Below, piece by piece: positions 33,739-41,696 of a stretch of 64,000 nucleotides of DNA; within the stretch, counting starts at the first letter, position 1, and every line of letters begins with the position of its first letter. The notes under the pieces were generated by a model. The model was not told the origin of the DNA and ran no database searches. It saw only the letters and a program-made list of their open reading frames with translations. The stretch comes from Bog-756 sp963833585 (lineage in GTDB: Bacteria; Actinomycetota; Acidimicrobiia; Acidimicrobiales; RAAP-2). The DNA lies in NCBI GenBank assembly GCA_963833585.1, contig CAWHYF010000006.1:372001-436000 (forward strand). The letters run 5' to 3'. A program made the position numbers and the translations under genes.

Positions 33739-34809
33739 GTGAGCAGTGCCGCCCCCTCCCGACCCGACGGCTCGCCGTTCCTCCGGGCCTGCCGGAGGCA
33801 GCCGGTGGACCACCTCCCGGTGTGGTTCATGCGCCAGGCCGGCCGGTCGCTCCCCGAGTACCGGGCGGCCCGCGGGTCGGGCAGCATCCTCGAGGCCATC
33901 GCCCAGCCCGAGCTGGTCGCCCGCCTGACCCGGCAACCGGTGGACCGCTACGGGACCGATGCGGCCATCTTCTTCTCCGACATCGTGGTACCGGCGGCGG
34001 CCATCGGCTTCGGGGTGGACGTGGCCCCCGGCACCGGACCGGTGGTGGCCGAGCCCTTCGCCCGGCGCCGTGACCTGCAACGCCTGCGGCCGCTCGAGCC
34101 CGAGGTGGACACCCCGTACGTCATCGAGGCGGTGCGTCAGCTGGCCGACGAGCTCGACGTCCCGCTGATCGGCTTCGCCGGCGGGCCGTTCACGGTGGCC
34201 AGCTACCTGGTCGAGGGTGGGCCGTCGAAGAACTTCGCCAAGGTCAAGTCCCTGATGCACGGCGACCCGGGCCTCTGGCACGAGCTCCTCGAGCGGCTCG
34301 GCGACCTGGCGCTGGCCTCGCTCCGCTCCCAACTCGATGCCGGGGCCTCGGCCATCCAGCTGTTCGACAGCTGGGTGGGCATCCTCTCGCCCGTCCACTA
34401 CCGGGAGCTGGTCCTCCCGGCCACCCAGCGGCTCTTCTCCGAGCTGGCCCGGAGCCACCCCGGCGTCCCCACCATTCTCTTCGGGGTGGGCACCGGCGAG
34501 CTCCTGACCTCGATGGCCGCCGCCGGCGCGACGGTGATCGGAGTCGACTGGCGGGTACCCCTGGACGAGGCCCGGCGCCGGGTGGGTCCGGGTCTGGCCG
34601 TCCAGGGCAACCTGGACCCGGCCCTCTGCCTCGGCACCTGGGCGGTGGCCGAGTCCGAGACCCGACGGGTGCTCGGGGCGGCCGGGTCCGAACCGGGACA
34701 CGTGTTCAACCTGGGGCACGGGGTCCTGCCCGAGACCGACCCGGGGATCCTGGAGCGGGTGGTGGAACTGGTCCACGCCGAGGGCCGGGCCGGCGTGGTG
34801 GCCGCTTGA
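33739..34809 (+). CDS. hemE: uroporphyrinogen decarboxylase
   Basis: A 356-residue HemE. PVWFMRQAGRSLPEYRA is the N-terminal signature with the substrate-binding Arg residues. DAAIFFSDIVVPAAAIGFGV, LIGFAGGPFTVASYLVEGG and the C-terminal FNLGHGVLPETDPGILERVV complete it. It decarboxylates the four acetate groups of uroporphyrinogen III to give coproporphyrinogen III. The GTG start gives a family-length N-terminus. First main gene of hemE-hemH-hemY-lnt. Confidence 0.93.
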   Translation: MSSAAPSRPDGSPFLRACRRQPVDHLPVWFMRQAGRSLPEYRAARGSGSILEAIAQPELVARLTRQPVDRYGTDAAIFFSDIVVPAAAIGFGVDVAPGTGPVVAEPFARRRDLQRLRPLEPEVDTPYVIEAVRQLADELDVPLIGFAGGPFTVASYLVEGGPSKNFAKVKSLMHGDPGLWHELLERLGDLALASLRSQLDAGASAIQLFDSWVGILSPVHYRELVLPATQRLFSELARSHPGVPTILFGVGTGELLTSMAAAGATVIGVDWRVPLDEARRRVGPGLAVQGNLDPALCLGTWAVAESETRRVLGAAGSEPGHVFNLGHGVLPETDPGILERVVELVHAEGRAGVVAA

Positions 34810-34822
34810 CCGGGACCCGACC

Positions 34823-35776
34823 GTGACGGCCCCCCGGGGCGAACCGATCGGCGTGCTGGTCATGGCCCACGGGACCCCGGCCACCCCCGAGGGCATCGAA
34901 CCGTTCTACACCGCCATCCGACGCGGGCGGCCACCGACCCCCGAGCTCCTCGACGAGCTGGTCGGCCGGTACCGGGCCATCGGGGGCACCTCGCCCCTCA
35001 CCCAGCGGACCCGGTCCCAGGTGGAGGGGCTGGCGTCCGCCCTCGAGGCCGCCGCACCGGGTGGGTTCGTGGTGCGCTACGGGACCAAGTACGCCCGGCC
35101 CACCATCGAGGAGGGGGTGGCGGCCCTGGTCGACGCCGGCGTGGCCCGGGTGGTCGGCGTCGTGCTCACCCCCCACCAGTCGTCGCTCGGCTCCGGCGAG
35201 TACTTCCGGCGGGCCGAAGCCGCCGCGGCCTCGGCGGTCCCGGCCCTGGACCTGACCACCGTCCCCTCCTGGCACCGGGCCGAGGGGTTGGCCCCCCTGC
35301 TCGCCGAGCGGACCGCGGCCTGTCTGGCCGGCCTGTCCGGCGCCGAGCGCCGGGAGGTGGCGTTGTTCTTCACCGCCCACAGCCTCCCCCTCCGGGTGGT
35401 GGCCGAGGGCGACCCCTATCCCGCCCAGGTGTCCGAGTCGGCCGCCGACGTCGCCGCCCTCCTGGCGGTGGACGCCGATCCCAGCCTCACCTGGGGGGTG
35501 GCATGGCAGAGCGCGGGGAAGACCCCCGACCCGTGGATCGGACCCGACCTGCTGGACGAGATCCGCCGGGTGGCCGGCCTGGGGGCGACCGCGGTGGTGG
35601 TGTGTCCGGTCGGGTTCGTCTCCGACCACCTCGAGATCCTCTACGACCTGGACATCGAGGCCGACCAGGTGGCCCGGTCGGTCGGGGTGCGCTTCGTCCG
35701 GACGCCGTCGCTCAACGCCGACCCCCGCTTCCTCGCCATCCTGGCCCGGGTGGTCCGCCGGGCCGCGGGCGGGTGA
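34823..35776 (+). CDS. hemH: ferrochelatase (probably coproporphyrin ferrochelatase)
   Basis: A 317-residue chelatase. IGVLVMAHGTPATPEGIEPF opens it; FFTAHSLPLRVV holds the catalytic His and CPVGFVSDHLEILYDLDIEA the catalytic Glu. It inserts Fe(II) into the porphyrin. With a HemY-type oxidase next door and an actinobacterial setting, the coproporphyrin-dependent route (CpfC, CgoX) is the likely context. The C-terminal cysteines that hold a [2Fe-2S] cluster in some actinobacterial ferrochelatases are not seen. GTG start 13 bp after hemE; stop overlaps hemY. Confidence 0.92.
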   Translation: MTAPRGEPIGVLVMAHGTPATPEGIEPFYTAIRRGRPPTPELLDELVGRYRAIGGTSPLTQRTRSQVEGLASALEAAAPGGFVVRYGTKYARPTIEEGVAALVDAGVARVVGVVLTPHQSSLGSGEYFRRAEAAAASAVPALDLTTVPSWHRAEGLAPLLAERTAACLAGLSGAERREVALFFTAHSLPLRVVAEGDPYPAQVSESAADVAALLAVDADPSLTWGVAWQSAGKTPDPWIGPDLLDEIRRVAGLGATAVVVCPVGFVSDHLEILYDLDIEADQVARSVGVRFVRTPSLNADPRFLAILARVVRRAAGG

Positions 35777-37344
35777 CCGGTCCGTCCGGGTCGAACGGAT
35801 CGACCCCCCGCTCCCGGCCGCTCGTGGCGGTGGTCGGAGGGGGCGTCGCCGGACTGGCGGCGGCGTGGGAGCTGGTCGGCGGAGCCGCCGGGGCGGACGC
35901 CGACGGTCCGGTGCCCGAGGTGGTCCTGCTCGAGTCGGCCGAACGACTGGGGGGCAAGGTCCGGGCCGAGCCCTTCGCGGGACGGCGGGTCGACGTGGCC
36001 GCCGACGCCTTCCTGGCCCGTCGGCCCGAGGCCGTCGAGCTCTGCGCCGAACTCGGCCTGAGCGACGCACTGGTCCCGGTGGGGGCCTCGGGTGCGGCCA
36101 TCTGGGCCCGAGGACGGCTACGAGACATGCCCGAGGGTCTCAACCTCGGGGTCCCCACCCGGTGGTGGCCGCTCCTGCGCTCGGGGCTCCTCGGCCCGGG
36201 GGAGTCGGTGCGGGTGCTGGCGGACCTGGTCTCCCCCCATCTGGCGACCGGGACGGCCTTCGGCGACCGGTCGGTGGGGGAGATCGTCGGGGGGCGTCTG
36301 GGACGGGCCGTGGTGGAGCGACTGGCCGACCCCCTCATCGGCGGCATCCACGCCGGGGACGCCGATCGGCTGAGTGCGGCCGCCACCTTCCCGGTCCTCC
36401 TCGCCGCCGCCCACCAGCCCGGGAGTCTCATGCGCCGCCTCGGTGCCGCCCGGGCCCGGGCCACCCCCCCCGCCCCGGCGGAGGGAGGGCCGCCCCCGGT
36501 GTTCTGGTCGTTGGACGGCACCACGGCGGACCTCGTCGACCACCTGGCCGCGGCACTGACGGCCCGGGGGGTCACCAGTCGGACCGGCACGAGGGTCCAG
36601 GCCGTCGAGCGGCAGGCCGGGGGTCGCCACGGCGCGTCCGGTTGGACCCTCATCCTCGGGACGACCGGGTCGGAGCCCGAACCAGCCGGCACCCTCCAGG
36701 TCGACGGCCTGGTCCTGGCGGCCCCGGCTCCGGACACCGCGGTGCTGCTCGCCCCGCACGCCCCGGTGGCGGCCGGCGTCCTGAGCACCATCGAGTACGC
36801 CTCGGTGGGGGTGGTCACCCTGGCCCTCCCGTCGGGATCGGTGGGGCCCACGCGTGGCACCGGATTCCTGGTGCCGCGTACCTCCACCGTGGCCGGCCGG
36901 CCGGCGCTGATCACCGGGTGCACCTTTCTCAGCCGGAAGTGGCCGCACCTGGCCCGGCCGGGGGACGAGCTGATCCGGGCCTCGGTGGGACGGTTCGGCG
37001 ACGACCGGGCCGCCGGGCTCGACGACGACCGGCTCACCCAGACGGTCCTGAGCGAGCTGCGCCTGATCCTGGGCGTCCGGGCCGACCCGCTCGAGACGCT
37101 GGTGACCCGCTGGGACCGGGCGTTCCCCCAGTACGAGGTGGGCCACCTGATCCGGGTGGCCCGGGTCGAGGAGGACCTGGCCCGCCTGCCGGGGATGGCG
37201 GTGGCCGGTGCCGCGCTGCGGGGCGTGGGCATCCCGGCCTGCGTCGGCAGTGGCCGGTCCGCCGCCCGCCGGGTGCGTTCCTCGCTGGCCGGTCCCCCCG
37301 GACCCGGCCGGGGTCGGCGGGCCGCGCCCGTGCCGGGGTCGTGA
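35773..37344 (+). CDS. hemY: coproporphyrinogen/protoporphyrinogen oxidase, HemY type
   Basis: A 523-residue FAD protein. The dinucleotide fold is VAVVGGGVAGLAAAWELVGG followed by LLESAERLGGKVRAE. VDVAADAFLARRPEAVELCA and DPLIGGIHAGDADRLSA are HemY/CgoX landmarks, and the C-terminal MAVAGAALRGVGIPACVGSG closes the FAD site. It oxidises coproporphyrinogen III (or protoporphyrinogen IX) with O2. GTG start overlaps the hemH stop (GTGA), and its own stop overlaps lnt. Confidence 0.9.
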   Translation: MTGPSGSNGSTPRSRPLVAVVGGGVAGLAAAWELVGGAAGADADGPVPEVVLLESAERLGGKVRAEPFAGRRVDVAADAFLARRPEAVELCAELGLSDALVPVGASGAAIWARGRLRDMPEGLNLGVPTRWWPLLRSGLLGPGESVRVLADLVSPHLATGTAFGDRSVGEIVGGRLGRAVVERLADPLIGGIHAGDADRLSAAATFPVLLAAAHQPGSLMRRLGAARARATPPAPAEGGPPPVFWSLDGTTADLVDHLAAALTARGVTSRTGTRVQAVERQAGGRHGASGWTLILGTTGSEPEPAGTLQVDGLVLAAPAPDTAVLLAPHAPVAAGVLSTIEYASVGVVTLALPSGSVGPTRGTGFLVPRTSTVAGRPALITGCTFLSRKWPHLARPGDELIRASVGRFGDDRAAGLDDDRLTQTVLSELRLILGVRADPLETLVTRWDRAFPQYEVGHLIRVARVEEDLARLPGMAVAGAALRGVGIPACVGSGRSAARRVRSSLAGPPGPGRGRRAAPVPGS

Positions 37345-39017
37345 CCACCCCGGTCCCCACCGACGACCGTCCGGACACCCCGAGGTGGCGGCCGTCCCGG
37401 ATCGCCATGACCGAGCGCCGCCGCACCGCGGTGCGCCCCCGCCGCGGCGCGGTGGCCCTCCCGGCGGTCCTGTCGGGGGTGGGCCTCGCGCTCAGCCTCC
37501 CTCCCTGGGGCTGGTGGGTACTGGCCTTTCCGGCCGCCGGCCTGCTCTGGTGGCGTCTGGGGGGCCTGCGGCCGCGGACCCGCCTGTGGGCGGGGTGGTT
37601 GGCCGGTGTGGGCCTCTACGTTCCCGGACTGATGTGGGCCAGGTCCTTCACCGTCCCCGGGGCCCTGGTCCTGATGGCACTGGAAGCGGCGTTCACCGCC
37701 GTGGCCTGCCTGGCCGTCCCCCCCGGACCGGTGGCGGCCCGGATGCTCACCTTCCCGGCCGCCCTCACCGTGGCCGAGGCGGCGAGGATGCGATGGCCGT
37801 TCGGGGGCCTCCCCATCGGCGGGGTCTTCCTGGGCCAGGCCGGCGGTCCGGTCCTCGGGGTGGCCCGGCTGGGCGGACCCCTCGGGCTGACCCTGGCCGT
37901 GTACCTCGGCGGGGCCGGCCTGGCCGCTCTGACCGAAGTGGCGGTCCGGGCCGGGCGGGACGGGGCCCGGGCCCGGGCCTTCTCCCGGGTGGACCGCGAC
38001 GGTGCCGGCCCCCGGGTCGGGGCGTGGTCGGGGGCGGTGGCCGGCGTCGGCCCTCTGGTGACCTCCGGGGTGGTGGCCCTGGCCGTCCTCGCCGCGCTGG
38101 TGGCGGTGGCCGACCACGCCCCCGACGGGGGCGGACCGGTGGGTTCGGTCTCCACCGCGGCCGTGCAGGGGGGCGGGGCCCGCGGGTTCCGCAAGTCCCA
38201 GATCGACCCGGCCGTGGTCCTGGCCGCCCAGCAGGCCGAGACCCGGGTGCTCCGGCACCAGGACCGCGGCACGGCACCCAGCCTGGTGCTCTGGCCCGAG
38301 GATGTGGTGTCCCTCGGCACCCCCCTGTCGGACTCCCCCGAGGAGGCCCAGCTGGCTGCTCTGGCCCGCGCCCTTCGGACCACCCTGGTGGTGGGCGTCA
38401 CCGAGACCGTCTCGGCCTCCTCCTTCCGCAACGAGATCGTGGCCTGGGGGCCGGACGGGACCCTGGTGGCCCGGTTCGAGAAGGTCCACCGGGTCCCCTT
38501 CGGCGAGTACGTGCCCCTCCGGGGCTTCTTCTCGCATCTGGGAGACCTGTCGAGCGTGCCACTCGACGCCATCCCCGGCACCGGGTCCGGACTGCTGGAC
38601 ACCCCGGCGGCCCCCCTCGGGGCCATGGTCTCCTACGAGGTGTTCTACGCCGACCGGGGCCGGGCCTCGGTACGGAGCGGCGCCCAGCTGCTCATCGTCC
38701 CCACCAACACCTCCTCCTACGCCACGGCCCAGGTACCCACCCAGGAGATCGCCGCCTCGAGGGTCCAGGCCGTCCAACAGGGGCGGGACCTGCTCCAGGC
38801 CGCCCCGACCGGCTACAGCGCCGCCATCACCAACCGCGGCACCCTGCTCGAGCGTTCGGTCCTCGGGGCGCCCCAGCTGGTCCGGGCCGACCTGGCCCGA
38901 CGGGAGGGATGGACGGTCTACGTCCGCTACGGCGACATCCCGCCGCTGGCCCTGGCCGCGGTGGCCCTCGTCGGAGGATGGTTCCTGGCCGGACGCCGGC
39001 GCCGCCCCGGCGGCTGA
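37341..39017 (+). CDS. lnt: apolipoprotein N-acyltransferase homologue with Ser in place of the catalytic Cys
   Basis: A 558-residue membrane nitrilase. About six N-terminal helices (WGWWVLAFPAAGLLWWRLGG; FPAALTVAEAARMRWPFGG) are followed by the periplasmic nitrilase domain and a last helix. The triad is E320 in VLWPEDVV, K381 in FEKVHRVPFGEYVP, and at the third position MVSYEVFY with Ser431 where Lnt and other nitrilases have Cys. Lnt moves an acyl chain through a thioester on that Cys to the lipoprotein N-terminus. A Ser could act as a weaker nucleophile, or the protein may have another role. Last gene of the haem operon (GTGA overlap). Confidence 0.85.
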   Translation: MTTPVPTDDRPDTPRWRPSRIAMTERRRTAVRPRRGAVALPAVLSGVGLALSLPPWGWWVLAFPAAGLLWWRLGGLRPRTRLWAGWLAGVGLYVPGLMWARSFTVPGALVLMALEAAFTAVACLAVPPGPVAARMLTFPAALTVAEAARMRWPFGGLPIGGVFLGQAGGPVLGVARLGGPLGLTLAVYLGGAGLAALTEVAVRAGRDGARARAFSRVDRDGAGPRVGAWSGAVAGVGPLVTSGVVALAVLAALVAVADHAPDGGGPVGSVSTAAVQGGGARGFRKSQIDPAVVLAAQQAETRVLRHQDRGTAPSLVLWPEDVVSLGTPLSDSPEEAQLAALARALRTTLVVGVTETVSASSFRNEIVAWGPDGTLVARFEKVHRVPFGEYVPLRGFFSHLGDLSSVPLDAIPGTGSGLLDTPAAPLGAMVSYEVFYADRGRASVRSGAQLLIVPTNTSSYATAQVPTQEIAASRVQAVQQGRDLLQAAPTGYSAAITNRGTLLERSVLGAPQLVRADLARREGWTVYVRYGDIPPLALAAVALVGGWFLAGRRRRPGG

Positions 39018-39023
39018 CCCGCG

Positions 39024-39521
39024 CTACTCGTAGTACCCCGAGTGGATGTAGACGCAGGGGATCCCTTCGGCATGGAACATGGCGAAGTTGTTGGGGTCGT
39101 CCTCGAACGCCAGTCGGAGGTCGAACCCGTAGGAGCGCAGCTCCTCCACGCTGTCCCGTTTGAACCACGTCACCTGGGAGTAGTCCCCGCGCGACCTCAT
39201 CACCAACAGGTCCCACCGCAGTCCGTAGCGCTCCAGCCAGGCCAGGGTCTGGGGCTGGACCCGCATGGGCCGACCGGTCAGGAGGACGACCTGCAGGCGC
39301 TGGTCGAGCAGCTCGAGCACCCGTACCAGCTCGCCGATGATGGGGTCGTCGCCACAGGCCTCGAAGAAGGCGTCCCAGTCCCGACGGCCACGTTCGATGA
39401 AGTGCTGCCGCCCCACGGCGTCGGACAACACGCCGTCGACGTCGAACACCACGGCCTCACCGGGGCTGAGGACGGGTCCGTGGTGCCAGGACCAGTTGGC
39501 CGGACCGGTGGTCGGGCTCAC
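39024..39521 (-). CDS. HAD-superfamily phosphatase-like protein
   Basis: A 165-residue protein. HAD motif I is VVFDVDGVLSDAVG, motif II VVLLTGRPMRV, and motif III/IV lie in TWFKRDSVEELRSYGFD with LAFEDDPNNFAMFH. There is no cap domain. It resembles the phosphatase half of polynucleotide kinase/phosphatase-type (PseT-like) HADs. Substrate unknown. GTG start overlaps the acs stop (GTGA), so it is co-translated with acetyl-CoA synthetase. The 3' end is 6 bp from the convergent lnt stop. Confidence 0.8.
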   Translation of the reverse strand: MSPTTGPANWSWHHGPVLSPGEAVVFDVDGVLSDAVGRQHFIERGRRDWDAFFEACGDDPIIGELVRVLELLDQRLQVVLLTGRPMRVQPQTLAWLERYGLRWDLLVMRSRGDYSQVTWFKRDSVEELRSYGFDLRLAFEDDPNNFAMFHAEGIPCVYIHSGYYE

Positions 39522-41554
39522 TCGTCAGTCGGCGATGTCGCCGCCAGGCGCCGGATCTCGTCCACCACCGCCGGATCGGCCAGGGTGGTGGTGTCGCCCA
39601 GGACCCGGCCCTCGGCGACGTCGCGTAGCAGACGGCGCATGATCTTCCCGCTCCGGGTCTTGGGCAGCTCGTCGGTGAAGACCACGGTCCTCGGCCTGGC
39701 GATCGGACCGATCTTCTCCGCCACGTGCGACCGGAGCTCCTGGCCCCGCTCCTCGCTGGGAGGACCGGCATCGGCCCGGAGGGTCACGAAGGCCACGATG
39801 GCCTGGCCGGTGGTGGGGTCGGTGGCTCCGACCACGGCCGACTCGGCCACCATCGGGTGGTCGACCAGGGCCGACTCCACCTCGGTGGTCGAGATGCGAT
39901 GGCCCGAGACGTTCATCACGTCATCCACCCGGCCCAGCAGCCACAGGTAGCCGTCGTCGTCGACCTTGGCCCCGTCCCCGGCGAAGTAGCGGTCGGGGAA
40001 CCGACTCCAGTAGGTGTCCCGGTAGCGGTCGGGGTCGCCGTAGATGCCCCGCAACATCGAGGGCCAGGGCCGGGTCAGCGTCAGGTAGCCGCCTCCTCGT
40101 TCCACCCGCTGACCCGACTCGTCCACCACCTCGGCGCCGACGCCGGGCAGCGGGAAGGTGGCCGATCCCGGCTTGGTGGCGGTCAGGCCGGGCAGTGGGG
40201 CGATCATGATGGCCCCGGTCTCGGTCTGCCACCAGGTGTCCACGACGGGGCAGTGTCCCCCGCCGATGTGGGTCGAGTACCACATCCAGGCCTCCGGGTT
40301 GATGGGCTCGCCCACCGAGCCCAGCACCCGCAACGAGGAGAGGTCGTGGCGTCGGGGGAACTCGGTGCCCCACTTCATGAAGGTCCGGATGGCGGTGGGC
40401 GCGCAGTAGAGGATGGTCACGCCGTAGCGCTCGATGATCGACCACCAGCGGTCCCGGTCGGGAACGTCCGGTGTGCCCTCGTACATCACCGAGGTGGCTC
40501 CGTTGGCCAGCGGGCCGTAGACGATGTAGCTGTGGCCGGTGACCCAACCGATGTCGGCGGCGCACCAGTAGACGTCGCGCTCGGGGTGGAGGTCGAAGAC
40601 GGCCCGGTGGGTGAACGCCACCTGGGTCAGGTAGCCCCCGGTGGTGTGCATGATGCCCTTGGGCGCCGCCGTGGTTCCCGAGGTGTACAGGATGAACAGG
40701 AGGTCCTCGGCGTCCATGTGCTCCGGCGCGCACTCGTCCTGCGGACGCCCACCACCGGCCGGGTCCTCCCCGCTCAGCAGCTCGTGCCACCAGTGGTCCC
40801 GCCCGGCGGTCATGCCCGGCGCCGACGCCCCGTCGTCGAGGCTGATGCGGCGGGCCACCACCACGTGCTCGACGCAGGGCGACTCCGCCACCGCCGCGTC
40901 CACGTTGGCCTTCAGCCCCACTGCCAGCCCCCGACGGTGACCCCCGTCCGCGGTCAGCACCACCCGCGCCTGGGCGTCGAGGATCCGGTCGCGGAGCGCG
41001 TCGGAGGAGAAGCCCCCGAACACCACCGAGTGGACCGCCCCGATGCGGGTGCAGGCCAGCATGGCCACCACCAGCTCGGGGATCATGGGCATGTACACGG
41101 CCACCCGGTCGCCCCGTCGCACACCGAGGCCGCGCAAGACGTTGGCGAACCGGCACACGTCGGTGAGCAACTGCCCGTAGGTGATGGTCTGGGTGTCGCC
41201 GGGCTCGCCCTCCCAGTGGAAGGCCACCGTGTCCCCGCGGCCGGCGGCGACGTGGCGGTCGAGGCAGTTGTACGAGACGTTCAGGGTCCCGCCGTCGAAC
41301 CACCGGGCGAAGGGGAGGTCCCACTGGAGCACCGTGTGCCAGGCCGAGAACCAGTCGAGGGAGCCGGCCTGCTCGGCCCAGAACCCGGTCCAGTCCGAGT
41401 CGGCCCGTTGGTAGGTGGCAGGGTCGGCGATCACGGCCTGACTACGGAACGACTCGGAGGGAGGGAACACCCGGTCCTCGGTGAAGTAGTCCTCGATGGT
41501 GGGCGGAGCGAGCGTGGCCCGCTCGTCGGGCTCCCCTGCCGTCTGGTCTGCCAT
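39518..41554 (-). CDS. acs: acetyl-CoA synthetase
   Basis: A 678-residue Acs. LNVSYNCLDRHVAAGRGDTV is the Acs N-terminal block. The P-loop is LYTSGTTAAPKGIMHT, slightly unlike the usual TSGSTGKPKG. WWQTETGAIMIAPLPG is the acetate-pocket motif. KTRSGKIMRRLLRD carries the lysine that is regulated by acetylation. It makes acetyl-CoA from acetate, ATP and CoA via acetyl-AMP. ATG 41554 is preceded by GCGGGGAAC. It is divergent from the fusion gene, with a long leader containing a perfect 16-bp palindrome. Confidence 0.94.
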   Translation of the reverse strand: MADQTAGEPDERATLAPPTIEDYFTEDRVFPPSESFRSQAVIADPATYQRADSDWTGFWAEQAGSLDWFSAWHTVLQWDLPFARWFDGGTLNVSYNCLDRHVAAGRGDTVAFHWEGEPGDTQTITYGQLLTDVCRFANVLRGLGVRRGDRVAVYMPMIPELVVAMLACTRIGAVHSVVFGGFSSDALRDRILDAQARVVLTADGGHRRGLAVGLKANVDAAVAESPCVEHVVVARRISLDDGASAPGMTAGRDHWWHELLSGEDPAGGGRPQDECAPEHMDAEDLLFILYTSGTTAAPKGIMHTTGGYLTQVAFTHRAVFDLHPERDVYWCAADIGWVTGHSYIVYGPLANGATSVMYEGTPDVPDRDRWWSIIERYGVTILYCAPTAIRTFMKWGTEFPRRHDLSSLRVLGSVGEPINPEAWMWYSTHIGGGHCPVVDTWWQTETGAIMIAPLPGLTATKPGSATFPLPGVGAEVVDESGQRVERGGGYLTLTRPWPSMLRGIYGDPDRYRDTYWSRFPDRYFAGDGAKVDDDGYLWLLGRVDDVMNVSGHRISTTEVESALVDHPMVAESAVVGATDPTTGQAIVAFVTLRADAGPPSEERGQELRSHVAEKIGPIARPRTVVFTDELPKTRSGKIMRRLLRDVAEGRVLGDTTTLADPAVVDEIRRLAATSPTDE

Positions 41555-41602
41555 CGTTCCCCGCTTCCTGTCGCTTGGGCGTCGCCTCGGTCTCTCGGGA
41601 CC

Positions 41603-41618
41603 CTCCGGACGTCCGGAG
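41603..41618. promoter_or_regulatory. perfect 16-bp palindrome in the acs leader
   Basis: CTCCGGACGTCCGGAG is fully self-complementary and lies between the acs -10 box and its ATG. It could be an operator or an RNA hairpin. A related GACGTCCGG core recurs in the hairpin at 47166-47194. Confidence 0.55.
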
Positions 41619-41660
41619 CATCCCCCGGACCAGGGAGGATGTCGCCGGGCCTCGTGCCTC

Positions 41661-41666
41661 AGCCTA
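41661..41666 (-). promoter_or_regulatory. candidate -10 box for acs
   Basis: Minus strand TAGGCT about 107 bp upstream of the acs ATG and only 15 bp from the opposing -10 box at 41682. Confidence 0.4.
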
Positions 41667-41681
41667 CCGGCGGCGGGCCTC

Positions 41682-41687
41682 TACGAT
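41682..41687 (+). promoter_or_regulatory. -10 box of the fusion gene, near-leaderless
   Basis: TACGAT ends 9 nt before GTG 41697; the gap is mostly G. Confidence 0.45.
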
Positions 41688-41696
41688 GGGGGGGCT

